Source of the DNA: DB1 sp049323655 | Lineage (GTDB): Bacteria > Desulfobacterota > Desulfobulbia > Desulfobulbales > SURF-16 | DNA: 64,000 bases | Assembly (NCBI GenBank): GCA_049323655.1 | Contig: JBMONO010000018.1 | Coordinates: 31,111 to 95,110, forward strand | Reading direction: 5' to 3' | Shown here: positions 24,870 through 33,529 of the stretch, piece after piece | How the letters are laid out: each line of letters starts with the position of its first letter | Position numbering within the stretch: position 1 is the first letter of the stretch | Translations under genes and position numbers: made by a program | Notes under the pieces: generated by a model | Databases searched by the model: none | What the model was told of the DNA's origin: nothing | What the model saw: the letters and a program-made list of their open reading frames with translations, nothing else

Positions 24870-25931
24870 ATGGAGCGACCTGATCTGCGCGCCCTGCCCT
24901 GTGACCGGCTGACTGCCTTCATGGCCGCTCTTGGTCTGCCGCCAGCGGCAGCCCCCCGGGTTTTTGTTGCCCTGCAACGCACCGGGGTCGATGGTTTTGC
25001 CGATATGGGGGTGAAGCGGGAGATTCGCGATATCCTGGCGGAAAGATCGTTTATCAGCCGGCTGATGCCGTTTGCCCTGGAAACATCGGAAGATGGCACC
25101 CGCAAATTTGTTTTTCGTCTCCCGGACGGAGCGCTGATCGAGAGCGTGCTGATTCCGGAGGGAAAGCGCCATACCCTCTGTCTTTCCTCTCAGGCCGGCT
25201 GCGCCATGGGCTGCGCCTTCTGCCTCACCGGTTGCATGGGGTTTGTCCGCAATCTGACCCCGGCCGAGATCGTCAATCAGGTGCTGGCGGTGATCGGCTG
25301 GATGCGGGCGAACGGCATCCGGCGGCCTACCCCCCGCGAATACGTTAATAATCTCGTCTTGATGGGGATGGGCGAGCCGCTTGCCAACTATGAGAGTGTG
25401 CGGGACGCCCTGCTCATTCTCATGGACTGGCGCGGGCTTGAGTTCACCGAGCGGCGGGTCACCGTCTCCACCTGCGGTCTGGTGCCGGGCATCGCGGCCC
25501 TGGGCCGCGACCTTCGGGTCAACCTCGCCGTTTCCCTCCATGCTGCCGACGATGAGACCCGCAGCCGGCTGATGCCGGTCAATCGCACCTACCCGCTGGA
25601 GCGGCTCCTTGCCGCCCTGCGCACCTATCCCCTCGCCAAAAAACGCGTCATCCTCATCGAATATATCCTCATCGCCGCGGTCAATGACCGGGAAACGGAC
25701 GCCCACCAACTGGCCGACAGGCTGCGCGGCATTCCCTGCCGGATCAATCTGCTGCCGTGTAATCCTGCCAACGAGCTGCCCTTTCAGCGACCTGAGGCGG
25801 AACGCGTGGCGCGATTCGCCCAGGTGCTGCGCCAGGCCGGCTATACCACCATCATCCGCGCCAGTCGCGGTGCCGATATCGCCGCCGCCTGCGGCCAGCT
25901 GGTCGGAACGATCGACTCTTTGTCAGTCTGA
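24870..25931 (+). CDS. rlmN: 23S rRNA (adenine-2503-C2)-methyltransferase
   Basis: This 353-residue radical SAM enzyme carries the cluster motif CAMGCAFC near residue 111. It also has the two cysteines used in RlmN catalysis: one just before the cluster (TLCLSSQAG) and one near the C-terminus (AAACGQLVG). The GMGEPL and STCGLVPG motifs are intact. RlmN methylates C2 of A2503 in 23S rRNA and A37 in some tRNAs, which tunes translation accuracy. The start at 24870 follows GGGGAGGTGAG. It is slightly shorter than E. coli RlmN (384 residues), mostly at the N-terminus. Confidence 0.95.
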   Translation: MERPDLRALPCDRLTAFMAALGLPPAAAPRVFVALQRTGVDGFADMGVKREIRDILAERSFISRLMPFALETSEDGTRKFVFRLPDGALIESVLIPEGKRHTLCLSSQAGCAMGCAFCLTGCMGFVRNLTPAEIVNQVLAVIGWMRANGIRRPTPREYVNNLVLMGMGEPLANYESVRDALLILMDWRGLEFTERRVTVSTCGLVPGIAALGRDLRVNLAVSLHAADDETRSRLMPVNRTYPLERLLAALRTYPLAKKRVILIEYILIAAVNDRETDAHQLADRLRGIPCRINLLPCNPANELPFQRPEAERVARFAQVLRQAGYTTIIRASRGADIAAACGQLVGTIDSLSV

Positions 25932-26158
25932 TTTGGGTTAAATGACCCATTCGCACCGTCGCTCCATCGAAATGAAGAGTGGCGTCATGTTTTTTTTCTT
26001 ATTTTATCATGTAAAGTCAAGATGTTTACTGGGTTTGAGTCAATGATCCGGTGGTTTGGAGCGGAATTTGCAAACCTGTTTTTATAGGCAGGGCGGTCGC
26101 CCCGGCGGAGGGCTGGGGTCGCCTTTGGCACACCTTCAACCACGCGGGAGGAATCGAG

Positions 26159-26365
26159 ATGTCAGTCTGGCGATTTGCGATTTCCGACAACATGGTGCGC
26201 TATGGCCACAGGGAGCGGAAAATGCTCCTTCTCCACAACGGCTGCAACGAGCCCTTCAAAGGAAGGTACTGGTGCCCCAAGGCCCAGTGGTTTCGCAAGG
26301 AGGTCTGTCCTTTTGTCAACCGCAACGAATGCGAGGCCTTCACCCAGATGTGCGGCTGTCTCTGA
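26159..26365 (+). CDS. Small cysteine-rich protein, unknown function
   Basis: This 68-residue protein is preceded by a GGGAGGAA site. The second half has six cysteines (HNGCNE, YWCPKA, EVCPF, NECEAF, QMCGCL), which points to a zinc ribbon or small iron-sulfur fold. The N-terminal half is basic with an aromatic strand-like stretch. It has no signal peptide, so it should be cytoplasmic. It stands alone between rlmN and repeat A copy 4. I do not recognise the family. Confidence 0.6.
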   Translation: MSVWRFAISDNMVRYGHRERKMLLLHNGCNEPFKGRYWCPKAQWFRKEVCPFVNRNECEAFTQMCGCL

Positions 26366-26409
26366 GCAGATGGTGCATCAAAAAGTGATGGTCTCGCAAA
26401 TAGTATGAT

Positions 26410-26532
26410 GCCAAACCCGTAAAAAGTCTTTTTTTTGCCACAGGGCGCACTGAGGACATTGAGAAAACATCTTTAATTACGAATGGTTGACTCTGCGGTC
26501 TCTGTGGTTGATTTCAGTTTTTACGAGTCCAT
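26410..26532 (-). repeat. Repeat A, copy 4 (reverse), with a repeat B-like remnant beside it
   Basis: A reverse copy of about 123 bases running from CCAAACCCGTAAAAAGTC to TTTTTACGAGTCCAT. The CACAGAG arm has one change (CACAGGG). Just upstream at 26387-26400, GATGGTCTCGCAAA matches the end of repeat B, so a B element once lay here or the two ends have a common origin. Together with the csp leader this fills the 389-base gap between the Cys-rich gene and csp. Confidence 0.85.
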
Positions 26533-26544
26533 TAAAAATAATTC

Positions 26545-26573
26545 TTGCGTGCCCGGCCGGGAAAGTTTATAAG
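26545..26573 (+). promoter_or_regulatory. Candidate sigma-70 promoter for the csp leader
   Basis: TTGCGT (26545-26550) and TATAAG (26568-26573) are separated by 17 bases, matching four and five positions of the consensus boxes. Transcription would start near 26580, give a long leader, and pass through the hairpin at 26629-26667 before the csp start. Confidence 0.45.
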
Positions 26574-26628
26574 AAACATCATAAGTTGTGCAGTCCTTTA
26601 GATGGGTCATGAATACCAGAAATTGCAG

Positions 26629-26667
26629 CCGCACAATCCGTAATGGATACTGTGCGGTTTTTTTTTT
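26629..26667 (+). terminator. Strong intrinsic terminator in the leader of the cold-shock gene
   Basis: Arms CCGCACA and TGTGCGG, extended inside by ATCC and GGAT around the loop GTAAT, are followed at once by ten T (26658-26667). This is a textbook rho-independent terminator, yet it lies 87 bases before the csp start with no gene directly upstream on this strand. It either ends a small RNA of about 85 nucleotides or acts as an attenuator that must be opened for csp expression. Confidence 0.8.
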
Positions 26668-26754
26668 GTGACTTGCGGGGCTGCCGGCCGGGTCGAATCG
26701 CCCGGCGTTTTATTAATGGTTCTTTCTGGAACCGAATGTAATGGAGCAGTCGAA

Positions 26755-26955
26755 GTGAAACAAGGTACAGTGAAGTGGTTTAATGCGGCCAAGGGTTTTG
26801 GTTTTATCGCGCAGGACAACGGCAGTGACGTGTTCGTGCATTTCTCCGCCATCAAGTCCCAGGGTTATAAGTCTCTTGACGAGGGCGCCCGCGTCTCGTT
26901 CGAGATCGTTGACGGTCCCAAGGGTCCGGCGGCGAACAATGTTGTTCAGCTGTAA
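26755..26955 (+). CDS. Cold-shock domain protein (CspA family)
   Basis: This 66-residue single cold-shock domain has RNP1 KGFGFIAQD near residue 16 and RNP2 VFVHFSAI near residue 29, the two single-stranded nucleic acid-binding motifs. CspA-family proteins act as RNA chaperones that melt mRNA structure in the cold or during growth. It starts at a GTG after a GGAG site; the upstream in-frame extension has no support. It is followed by an intrinsic terminator and then by the DEAD-box helicase gene, which gives a cold-shock and RNA-remodelling neighbourhood. Confidence 0.94.
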   Translation: MKQGTVKWFNAAKGFGFIAQDNGSDVFVHFSAIKSQGYKSLDEGARVSFEIVDGPKGPAANNVVQL

Positions 26956-27065
26956 TCTCACCTGCAAATTATCAGTGCAGCCCAGCCGTCGGCAGTGATC
27001 GACGGCGACGTTGAACGAATGATTTGCAAGTGGCATACGATTCGGCAGTAAATTTCGATCATACC

Positions 27066-27093
27066 GCCCTGCGTTCCGCAGGGCTTTTTTTTT
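27066..27093 (+). terminator. Intrinsic terminator after the cold-shock gene
   Basis: GCCCTGCG and CGCAGGGC form a perfect 8-bp stem around TTC, followed by nine T. It separates csp from the helicase gene that begins 50 bases later. Confidence 0.9.
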
Positions 27094-27142
27094 ATGGGCA
27101 CTTTTCCGCCCTCCCTTCCTTTATAGAAAACAGCGAGCGTAT

Positions 27143-28909
27143 ATGACAGCATTTGCAGATATCGGCATTTCTGAACGGATTCTCAAAGCATTAGACACCC
27201 TTGGTTTTGAGAAACCGACCCCGGTGCAGGAACGAATTATCCCCCTGATGCTGGAGGAGCGTCATGACATGGTCGGCCTGGCCCAGACCGGCACCGGCAA
27301 GACAGCGGCCTTCGGCATTCCCCTGGTGCAGCTTGCCGATCCCTCCTCGCCGGAGACCAGGGGACTGGTGCTCTGCCCGACCCGTGAACTCTGTGTGCAG
27401 GTGGCCCGCGATCTCGCCGCTTTCGGGCAATTTTTGCCGGGTCTGCGGGTGGCGGCGGTCTATGGCGGCGCCAATATTGAACAGCAGATCCGGGATCTGC
27501 GGCGCGGCGCCCAGATCATCATCGCTACCCCCGGCCGCCTCCATGACCTGCTGCGCCGTGGCGTCGCCGATCTCTCCGCCATTACCACCGTGGTCCTTGA
27601 CGAGGCCGATGAAATGCTGCAGATGGGCTTTCAGGACGAATTGAACGCCATTCTCGCTCACACTCCGGCAAGCAAACATACCCTGCTGTTCTCCGCCACC
27701 ATGTCGCGTGAGGTGGCGGCCATTGCCGCAAGCTACATGAAGAAGCCGCTGGAGATCACCGTCGGTCAGCGCAACGCCGGCACCGAGAATGTCCGCCATC
27801 TCTATTACATGATCCATGCCCGGGATCGCTATCTGGCCCTGAAACGGATCGTTGACGCCAATCCCGGCCTTTATTCCATCATCTTCTGTCGCACCCGGGA
27901 GGAAACCAAGGAGGTGGCTGATAAGCTCATGCAGGAGGGCTACAGCGTCGACGCCCTCCACGGCGATCTCTCCCAGGCCCAGCGCGACCAGGTGATGAAC
28001 CGGTTTCGCTGCCGCACCCTGCAGATGCTGGTGGCAACCGATGTGGCGGCCCGCGGCCTTGATGTCACCGATCTGACCCACGTCATCAACTATAACCTGC
28101 CGGACGACATCGCCGCCTATACCCACCGCAGCGGTCGCACCGGCCGGGCAGGCAAAAACGGCATCTCCATCGCCATCATCCATCTCCGGGAAAAGCACAA
28201 GATCCGGGAGATCGAACAGCGGCTTGGCCGCACCTTCGAGCAGGGGCGCATTCCCACCGGCAGCGAGATCTGTCGTAACCAGCTCCTTGATCTGATCGAC
28301 AACCTGAAGACGAGTTCGACCGACCATACGGCGCTTGATCCCTTTTTTGCCGAACTGACCGCCGAACTGGCCGACCTTGACCGGGACGAGCTGATCAGGC
28401 GCTTTCTGGCCAGGGAAGCAGACCGCTTTCTCGCCTATTATCGGAATGCGCCGGACCTGGGCCAGCCGGAGGAAAAGCGTGCCCACGAACGACGACATAC
28501 GTCGGCAAGGACAGACGCCGGCCGCGGTCCCGCTCTGCGAGGCGAAAAGTTTGCCCGCTTTCATCTCAATGTCGGCAAAAAGGACGGCCTGCTGCCCCAG
28601 CGGCTGATCGGTGAAATCAACGACATGGTCGGCGGCGCCCGCATCCGGATCGGCAAAATCGAGATCATGAAGCACTCGTCACTGCTGGAGGCGGACAGCC
28701 GTTTTATCCCGCAGGTGCTTGGCGCCTTTCGTCATCTCATCATCAACGGCAAGCCGGTGGCGATCGAGGTGATGCCGGACCGGCAGCAGCGGAACGACAA
28801 TACCAGGCCGGCGGGCCGGAGCGCCGTTCCCCGTTCTGCCTGGAAAGGCGGTGGTCCAAAACATGATGGTCTGGCAAAAAACCGCAAACCCGGGCGGGCG
28901 GGAAAATAA
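27143..28909 (+). CDS. deaD: DEAD-box ATP-dependent RNA helicase (DeaD/CsdA-like)
   Basis: This 588-residue protein has the complete helicase core: a Q motif near residue 20, Walker A AQTGTGKT near 50, PTREL, the DEAD box (LDEADEM) near 154, SAT, and the C-terminal motif HRSGRTGRAG near 335. A DbpA/CsdA-type RNA-binding domain follows (about 475-550: GLLPQRLIGEI, RIRIGKIEI, VAIEVMPD). These helicases unwind rRNA and mRNA during ribosome assembly, especially in the cold. The last 14 residues and the TAA come from a repeat B copy, so the original C-terminus has been replaced or extended. Confidence 0.95.
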   Translation: MTAFADIGISERILKALDTLGFEKPTPVQERIIPLMLEERHDMVGLAQTGTGKTAAFGIPLVQLADPSSPETRGLVLCPTRELCVQVARDLAAFGQFLPGLRVAAVYGGANIEQQIRDLRRGAQIIIATPGRLHDLLRRGVADLSAITTVVLDEADEMLQMGFQDELNAILAHTPASKHTLLFSATMSREVAAIAASYMKKPLEITVGQRNAGTENVRHLYYMIHARDRYLALKRIVDANPGLYSIIFCRTREETKEVADKLMQEGYSVDALHGDLSQAQRDQVMNRFRCRTLQMLVATDVAARGLDVTDLTHVINYNLPDDIAAYTHRSGRTGRAGKNGISIAIIHLREKHKIREIEQRLGRTFEQGRIPTGSEICRNQLLDLIDNLKTSSTDHTALDPFFAELTAELADLDRDELIRRFLAREADRFLAYYRNAPDLGQPEEKRAHERRHTSARTDAGRGPALRGEKFARFHLNVGKKDGLLPQRLIGEINDMVGGARIRIGKIEIMKHSSLLEADSRFIPQVLGAFRHLIINGKPVAIEVMPDRQQRNDNTRPAGRSAVPRSAWKGGGPKHDGLAKNRKPGRAGK

Positions 28910-28926
28910 AAACAACGAGTTCCAAT
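28865..28926 (-). repeat. Repeat B, partial copy 2, overlapping the helicase 3' end
   Basis: Read in this direction it runs GATGGTCTGGCAAAAAACCG then GGCGGGAAAATAAAAACAAC, matching the reverse complement of the conserved half of repeat B at 46970-47033 with few changes. The distal hairpin half is absent. It carries the TAA stop codon of the helicase gene and stops 38 bases before the hydrolase start. Confidence 0.85.
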
Positions 28927-28963
28927 GCCCCGCCAGAAAAAACGGGCAAAGAAGGAGACGACT

Positions 28964-29800
28964 ATGGATGGCCTTTCCCTGGAGATAAAACTTGATCATC
29001 CCGAGGTGACCCGGCTGCTCTTTCATCCCCGTCGGCAGGAGAAGGGACAGACCCCGGCCGGCTGCTGTGATCTCGACATCCCGGTCGCCGACGGCATAAC
29101 AGTCGGCGCCCGTTTTTATCTGGCCGGCAAGGAGGCGCCGAACATCCTCTTTTTCCATGGCAACGGCGAGGTCGTCGAAGATTACGATGAGATCGGCGCG
29201 GCGTTTGCCGCCCGCAACATGAGCTTTCTCGCCGTTGATTATCGTGGCTACGGCTGGAGCGGCGGTGAGCCTTCGGCCAGCCGCATGATGCGTGACTGTC
29301 ATCTGGTTTTTGATTTTGTCAGGAATTGGCTGGCTGCAGAGGAGCGGAAGGGCTTTTTTCTTGTGATGGGCCGTTCGCTCGGCAGCGCCTGCGCCATCGA
29401 GCTTGCCGTGACCGAACGGGAGGCAGTGGCCGGGCTCATCATCGACAGCGGTTTTGCCAGCACGTTGCCGCTGCTTCGCTGTCTCGGCCTTGACGTTGAC
29501 CGGCTCGGCCTCCGGGAGGAGGAGTGCTTCAACAACCTGAAAAAGATCAGCCGCTACAGCCGACCGCTTCTTGTTCTCCACGCCCAGCTCGACGAGATCA
29601 TTCCCATTGGTGAGGCGGCGGAGCTGCAATCCTGCTGCGTCTCCCGGCTCAGTGAGTTTCAAATCGTGCCGGGCGCTGATCACAATACCATCTTCGCCGT
29701 CACCGGACCCCTCTATTTCGAGGTGGTCGGCCGTTTTGTCAACAAGATCGGTATGCCGGTACGCCGCCGACATACCGGGCGTTTGGGGCGGCGTGACTGA
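28964..29800 (+). CDS. Alpha/beta hydrolase
   Basis: This 278-residue cytoplasmic alpha/beta hydrolase has the oxyanion-hole segment LFFHGNGE near residue 66, followed by YRGYGWSGG. The nucleophile elbow is GRSLGSA near residue 141 (Ser in G-X-S-X-G), the Asp lies in LHAQLDEIIP near 211, and the His in GADHNTIF near 238, so the triad is complete. The closest type is the BEM46-like serine hydrolases; the substrate is unknown. The start at 28964 follows an AAGGAGACG site. Its stop is six bases from the stop of the convergent flavoprotein gene. Confidence 0.85.
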   Translation: MDGLSLEIKLDHPEVTRLLFHPRRQEKGQTPAGCCDLDIPVADGITVGARFYLAGKEAPNILFFHGNGEVVEDYDEIGAAFAARNMSFLAVDYRGYGWSGGEPSASRMMRDCHLVFDFVRNWLAAEERKGFFLVMGRSLGSACAIELAVTEREAVAGLIIDSGFASTLPLLRCLGLDVDRLGLREEECFNNLKKISRYSRPLLVLHAQLDEIIPIGEAAELQSCCVSRLSEFQIVPGADHNTIFAVTGPLYFEVVGRFVNKIGMPVRRRHTGRLGRRD

Positions 29801-29806
29801 TCGGCT

Positions 29807-31054
29807 TCAGCGGGCCAGCCAGTGGCCGTAATGGAGGCGATGGTCGCACAGCGCCTGCCGGTCCCGTGGCAGCGGCCGTTTCCCGCAGAGCAGCTGCCGA
29901 TAGATGCCGGCCCGGCTGATATCAGTGATGAAGAGGGCGCCGCGCAGGGTGCGGCCGTCACCGGAAAAGACGAGCCGGTGATAGGTTCTGCCCCGGCGCT
30001 CCGCATAAATGAGATCGCAGTCCGGATCACCCTGGACCATTCCCATGGCGACAAAGGGGGTGTCGCCGACCTGGGCGGCATTCATCACCGCCATGCCCCC
30101 CTCGTATGCCACCCGGCGGCCCGCCATGGTGAAGCCGGCGCAGCGTCCCATCTCCACCGCCGTGGTCCACAGGCCGCCGGCAATCATCTCGCCGCTGCAG
30201 CGGTCCAGACTGACCGCTGCGTCACCGGCGGCATAAATCCCCTCTATCCTGCTTTCCGTGAACTCATTGACCGCCAGTCCCCCTGACGGTGTCAACAGGT
30301 CGGGTGCGAGAAAATCAAGGGCTGGTTGTACCCCGATGCCGATACAGACCATCTGGCAGGGGAGCACCTCCCCGTTGTCGAGTTCCACCTCCCGCACCCC
30401 CTCCCCATCCTGCCTGATATCGGCAATAGTGCGGCTGGTGACAACCCGCACGCCCGTCCGACTCAGGGCGTCGGCGATGATGGCGGCGCCGTCGGCGTCG
30501 AGGAGCCGGGGCAACACCGTGGCGGCACATTCGACGATGGTAACCGCAATCCCTTTTTCGCGGAGGGCCGCGGCCAGCTTGAGACAAAGGATGCCGCCGC
30601 CGAGCAGCACCGCCTGTCTGGTCGTCAAGAGGCGGGCGGCAATGGCGCGGGCATCGGCGAGGGTGCGGAGAGTGAAGATTCCCGGACCGGGACAACCGGC
30701 CAGAGCGGCCGGAACCAGCGGCCGGCCGCCGCTGGCGATAAGCAGTCTGTCGTAGGGAAGTTTTGCTGTGTCGGCCAGCTGGACGATCCGGCGATCCGGG
30801 TCGATTGCGACCACCCGGCTGTTCAGGCGGATGTCGAGTTCTTCGGCCGGAAAGGGACCGCGGCCGGCAATGGTGATGGCGTCGCCGGTTTTTTTTCCGC
30901 TGACGACGAACGGGATCAGCGGCCGGAAATAGGGCCGATCCGATTCGGCGGAGAGAATCGTTAACCGGCCGATGGGATCGGTTCGGCGGATCGCGGCGGC
31001 GGCGGCCAGTCCGGCCGGGCCGGCGCCGATGATCAGGTAACGTCGCCCGCCCAT
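29807..31054 (-). CDS. FAD/NAD(P)H-dependent oxidoreductase of the CODH cluster
   Basis: The protein has 415 residues. An FAD-binding Rossmann motif opens the protein (YLIIGAGPAGLAAA), a second NAD(P)-binding motif (AVLLGGGILCLKLA) lies near residue 148, and the FAD-closing GIYAAGDAA lies near 267. It resembles NADH-dependent rubredoxin or ferredoxin reductases. It is the third gene of the cooS-cooF operon, two bases after cooF. That arrangement is known in several anaerobes and is thought to pass electrons from CO oxidation through the CooF ferredoxin to NAD(P)+ (family knowledge; not shown here). Confidence 0.9.
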   Translation of the reverse strand: MGGRRYLIIGAGPAGLAAAAAIRRTDPIGRLTILSAESDRPYFRPLIPFVVSGKKTGDAITIAGRGPFPAEELDIRLNSRVVAIDPDRRIVQLADTAKLPYDRLLIASGGRPLVPAALAGCPGPGIFTLRTLADARAIAARLLTTRQAVLLGGGILCLKLAAALREKGIAVTIVECAATVLPRLLDADGAAIIADALSRTGVRVVTSRTIADIRQDGEGVREVELDNGEVLPCQMVCIGIGVQPALDFLAPDLLTPSGGLAVNEFTESRIEGIYAAGDAAVSLDRCSGEMIAGGLWTTAVEMGRCAGFTMAGRRVAYEGGMAVMNAAQVGDTPFVAMGMVQGDPDCDLIYAERRGRTYHRLVFSGDGRTLRGALFITDISRAGIYRQLLCGKRPLPRDRQALCDHRLHYGHWLAR

Positions 31055-31055
31055 G

Positions 31056-31562
31056 TCAGCCGTCCTGGTCGGCGACCATTTCGCGGGCCGCCCTGCTCCG
31101 CATTGACCCGGCCCATTCTGTTGCGCTCTGATAGACGAGGGCTTTGGTGGGGCAGGCGGCGACGCAGGCCGGTACGTCGAGGCCGGGACAGCGGTCGCAG
31201 CGGTAGGCGGTGCCTGTTGCCGGGTGGCGACCGATCACCCCGTAGGGGCAGACCATGACGCAGGTCCAGCAGCCGATGCAGCGGTTTTCATCGGTGCGGA
31301 CCACCCCTTCCGGGGTGCGACTGATGGCGCCGCTGATGCAGGCATGCAGGCAGGGTGCCTCTTCGCAGTGGCGGCAGAGCACCGGCACGGATTTCGCCGG
31401 GGTAACCCATTCAACAAAGATGCGCCGGCGCGGGGCCGGTTCTTCACCGATGGCCCGGTACAGCGAGCCAGCGGCCGCATGCTGGACGGCACAGGCCAGT
31501 TCGCAGCTGTGACAGGCCAGGCAGCGTTCGGGTCGGACGAAAATCTCTTTCATCTCCTTCAT
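31056..31562 (-). CDS. cooF: CooF-like four-cluster ferredoxin subunit
   Basis: This 168-residue iron-sulfur protein has four Cys clusters in the order usual for CooF/HycB-type electron carriers: CLACHSCELAC at the start, a CRHCEEAPCLHAC group near residue 63, CIGCWTCVMVCP near 96, and CDRCPGLDVPACVAACP near 122. CooF takes electrons from CO dehydrogenase and hands them on, here probably to the flavoprotein downstream. The start at 31562 follows a CGGAGGAG site; a second in-frame Met three codons later is possible. It is soluble, with no membrane anchor. Confidence 0.93.
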   Translation of the reverse strand: MKEMKEIFVRPERCLACHSCELACAVQHAAAGSLYRAIGEEPAPRRRIFVEWVTPAKSVPVLCRHCEEAPCLHACISGAISRTPEGVVRTDENRCIGCWTCVMVCPYGVIGRHPATGTAYRCDRCPGLDVPACVAACPTKALVYQSATEWAGSMRSRAAREMVADQDG

Positions 31563-31585
31563 CGCTTCTCCTCCGGGAAAAGATG

Positions 31586-33502
31586 TCAGGCCAGACCGAG
31601 GCCGGCCCGCCGTTCGTCGATGGCGGCGAGCAGCCGTTGCGCCGCCGCCTCCGGGTCGAGTTCGACGATGAAGTAGCCACCGGTGAGCTCCCGAACCGTC
31701 TCGGTCAGGATGGAGGTGACCTGCCTGCTGCCCAGGACCGGCAGCATGACCCCGACATGGGTGGGCAGACCGGCCGCCACCGCGTAGGTGCCGATGGAGA
31801 TTGCCTTTTCCGAGACCGCCTCCGCTGCCGAGGCCACCACCGGCAATTTGTCGGTGTCCACCCCGAGGTAATCGGCCAGGGCGACACAGAGGGCCACGGC
31901 CCGGGAATTGTCAACACAGGAACCCATATGCAGCACCGGCGGCAGCGGTCCGCCGAGGTTATTGGCCTGGCCGATGGCGGTCAGCACCGCTTTGAGGCCC
32001 GCACCGCACAGCTCGTTGACATTGGCCGGATCCATGAAGCCATGCCGCATCAGCGCCCCGGCCCCACAGCCGGTCGCCACCACCAGCACGTTTTCGGCCA
32101 GCAGCCGGCGGGCGATATGGACAAAGTTGCGATCCTGCGCCACCTTGACGTTGTTGCAGCCGGCAAAGAGGCAGACCCCGCGGATGGCGCCGGAGGCAAC
32201 ACTGTCGGCCAGGGGCTTGAGGGGAGTGTCGCGATCCAGCGCCTGCAGGGCGCCGACAATGGCCTCCACCGAAAAGCCGGCGACCACCGGGGAGGAGACC
32301 GGCGGAATCTCCACCGGCCGACCGGCCCGGCGCTTGAAATGGTCGATGGCAACATCGATGATCGCCGCGGCCCGCACCTCTGCCTCCTCCTCGGAAAACG
32401 GGATATGAGTCGCGCCACTGATCTTGGCGATCTCCATGGTGGTGATGAGCGGGGTGCCGGTGCATTCGGCGACGGTGGCGAGCGCCGGCATGATGCACTG
32501 GTAGTCCACCACTACCGCGTCCAGCGCCCCGGTGACCAGGGCCATTTCCTGGCTGACCGAATGGGTGCAGGAGGGCACCCCGTGCCGCATCATCATTTCG
32601 TTGCCGGTGCAGCAGATGCCGACCAGATTGATACCGGCCGCGCCCGCTTTTTTTGCCTCGTCCTCCTTGTGACGGGCCACGGCAACGATGACGTCGGAGA
32701 GCAGCGGGTTGTGGCCGTGCAGGGCGATGTTGACCGCCTCGGCCCGCAGCACGCCCATGTTGGTGCGGCTCACGGTCGGGGCTGGCACCCCGAAGAGAAT
32801 GTCGGAGAGATCGGTGGCCATCGCGCAGCCGGCCAGGTCGGCAACCCCGCAGCGCAGGCCGGCGAGCAGCAGGTTGACCGGGTCGGCATCCACCCCGTAC
32901 AGAGTGCGGTGCATGATCTCCGAAACTTCGTGATCAATGCCGACCGGCACGATTCCCAGTTTGCTCAGTACTTCGACCCGGTCTTTGGTCACTGTGGTCG
33001 CCGCCCACATCACCGGCGTTTCCTTTTCGTGAAAATCGGCGAGGGCCGCGGCGGCGAGGTCAAGGGCAATGGCCTCATTGGTCCGGCCCTCCACCGCGAT
33101 GCCGTGGCGGCGGGCAACGGTGTGCAGCTTTGCCGGATCCTTGATGAGATAGGCCGGCGCCCGGCCCTGCACCATTTTTTTGAGGGTGTGGGCCAGGTGG
33201 CGGGCATGGCCGGCATGGGCCGCAGTGCCGGCGGCAATGGCCCGATCGAGGCCGCGGGCCACCATGACGTCGGCGCTGGCGCCGCAGATGCCGGTGGTCG
33301 GCCCCTCGCCGAACGGGTCAATCCGGCAGGGCCCCTGCAGGCAGTGGCGGCAGCAGAGTCCACTGTCGCCGAAGCCGCACTGGGGGGTCATGGCCTGATA
33401 ACGGTCCCAGACCGTGGTGATCCCCTGATCTTTTGCCTTGTCGATCATCCGCCGGACAGCGGGATCGAGACTCTTTTCAGTTGCTGGGCCTGTCGCTGCC
33501 AT
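31586..33502 (-). CDS. cooS: Anaerobic (nickel) carbon monoxide dehydrogenase catalytic subunit
   Basis: This 638-residue protein is full family length. The N-terminal CGFGDSGLCCRHCLQGPC region provides the D and B iron-sulfur clusters. The C-cluster ligands known from Carboxydothermus are all recognisable: the His in LHGHNP and the Cys in GICCTG, DYQCIMP, AGCNNVK, ATGCGAG and HMGSCVDNSR, plus the catalytic Lys in EKAISIG. The enzyme interconverts CO and CO2. No cooC nickel chaperone, acetyl-CoA synthase or hydrogenase genes are nearby, so the output is probably NAD(P)H via CooF and the flavoprotein, or CO detoxification. Confidence 0.97.
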   Translation of the reverse strand: MAATGPATEKSLDPAVRRMIDKAKDQGITTVWDRYQAMTPQCGFGDSGLCCRHCLQGPCRIDPFGEGPTTGICGASADVMVARGLDRAIAAGTAAHAGHARHLAHTLKKMVQGRAPAYLIKDPAKLHTVARRHGIAVEGRTNEAIALDLAAAALADFHEKETPVMWAATTVTKDRVEVLSKLGIVPVGIDHEVSEIMHRTLYGVDADPVNLLLAGLRCGVADLAGCAMATDLSDILFGVPAPTVSRTNMGVLRAEAVNIALHGHNPLLSDVIVAVARHKEDEAKKAGAAGINLVGICCTGNEMMMRHGVPSCTHSVSQEMALVTGALDAVVVDYQCIMPALATVAECTGTPLITTMEIAKISGATHIPFSEEEAEVRAAAIIDVAIDHFKRRAGRPVEIPPVSSPVVAGFSVEAIVGALQALDRDTPLKPLADSVASGAIRGVCLFAGCNNVKVAQDRNFVHIARRLLAENVLVVATGCGAGALMRHGFMDPANVNELCGAGLKAVLTAIGQANNLGGPLPPVLHMGSCVDNSRAVALCVALADYLGVDTDKLPVVASAAEAVSEKAISIGTYAVAAGLPTHVGVMLPVLGSRQVTSILTETVRELTGGYFIVELDPEAAAQRLLAAIDERRAGLGLA

Positions 33503-33529
33503 GGTGTTTTCTCCTCTTTGTTGCGCCCG

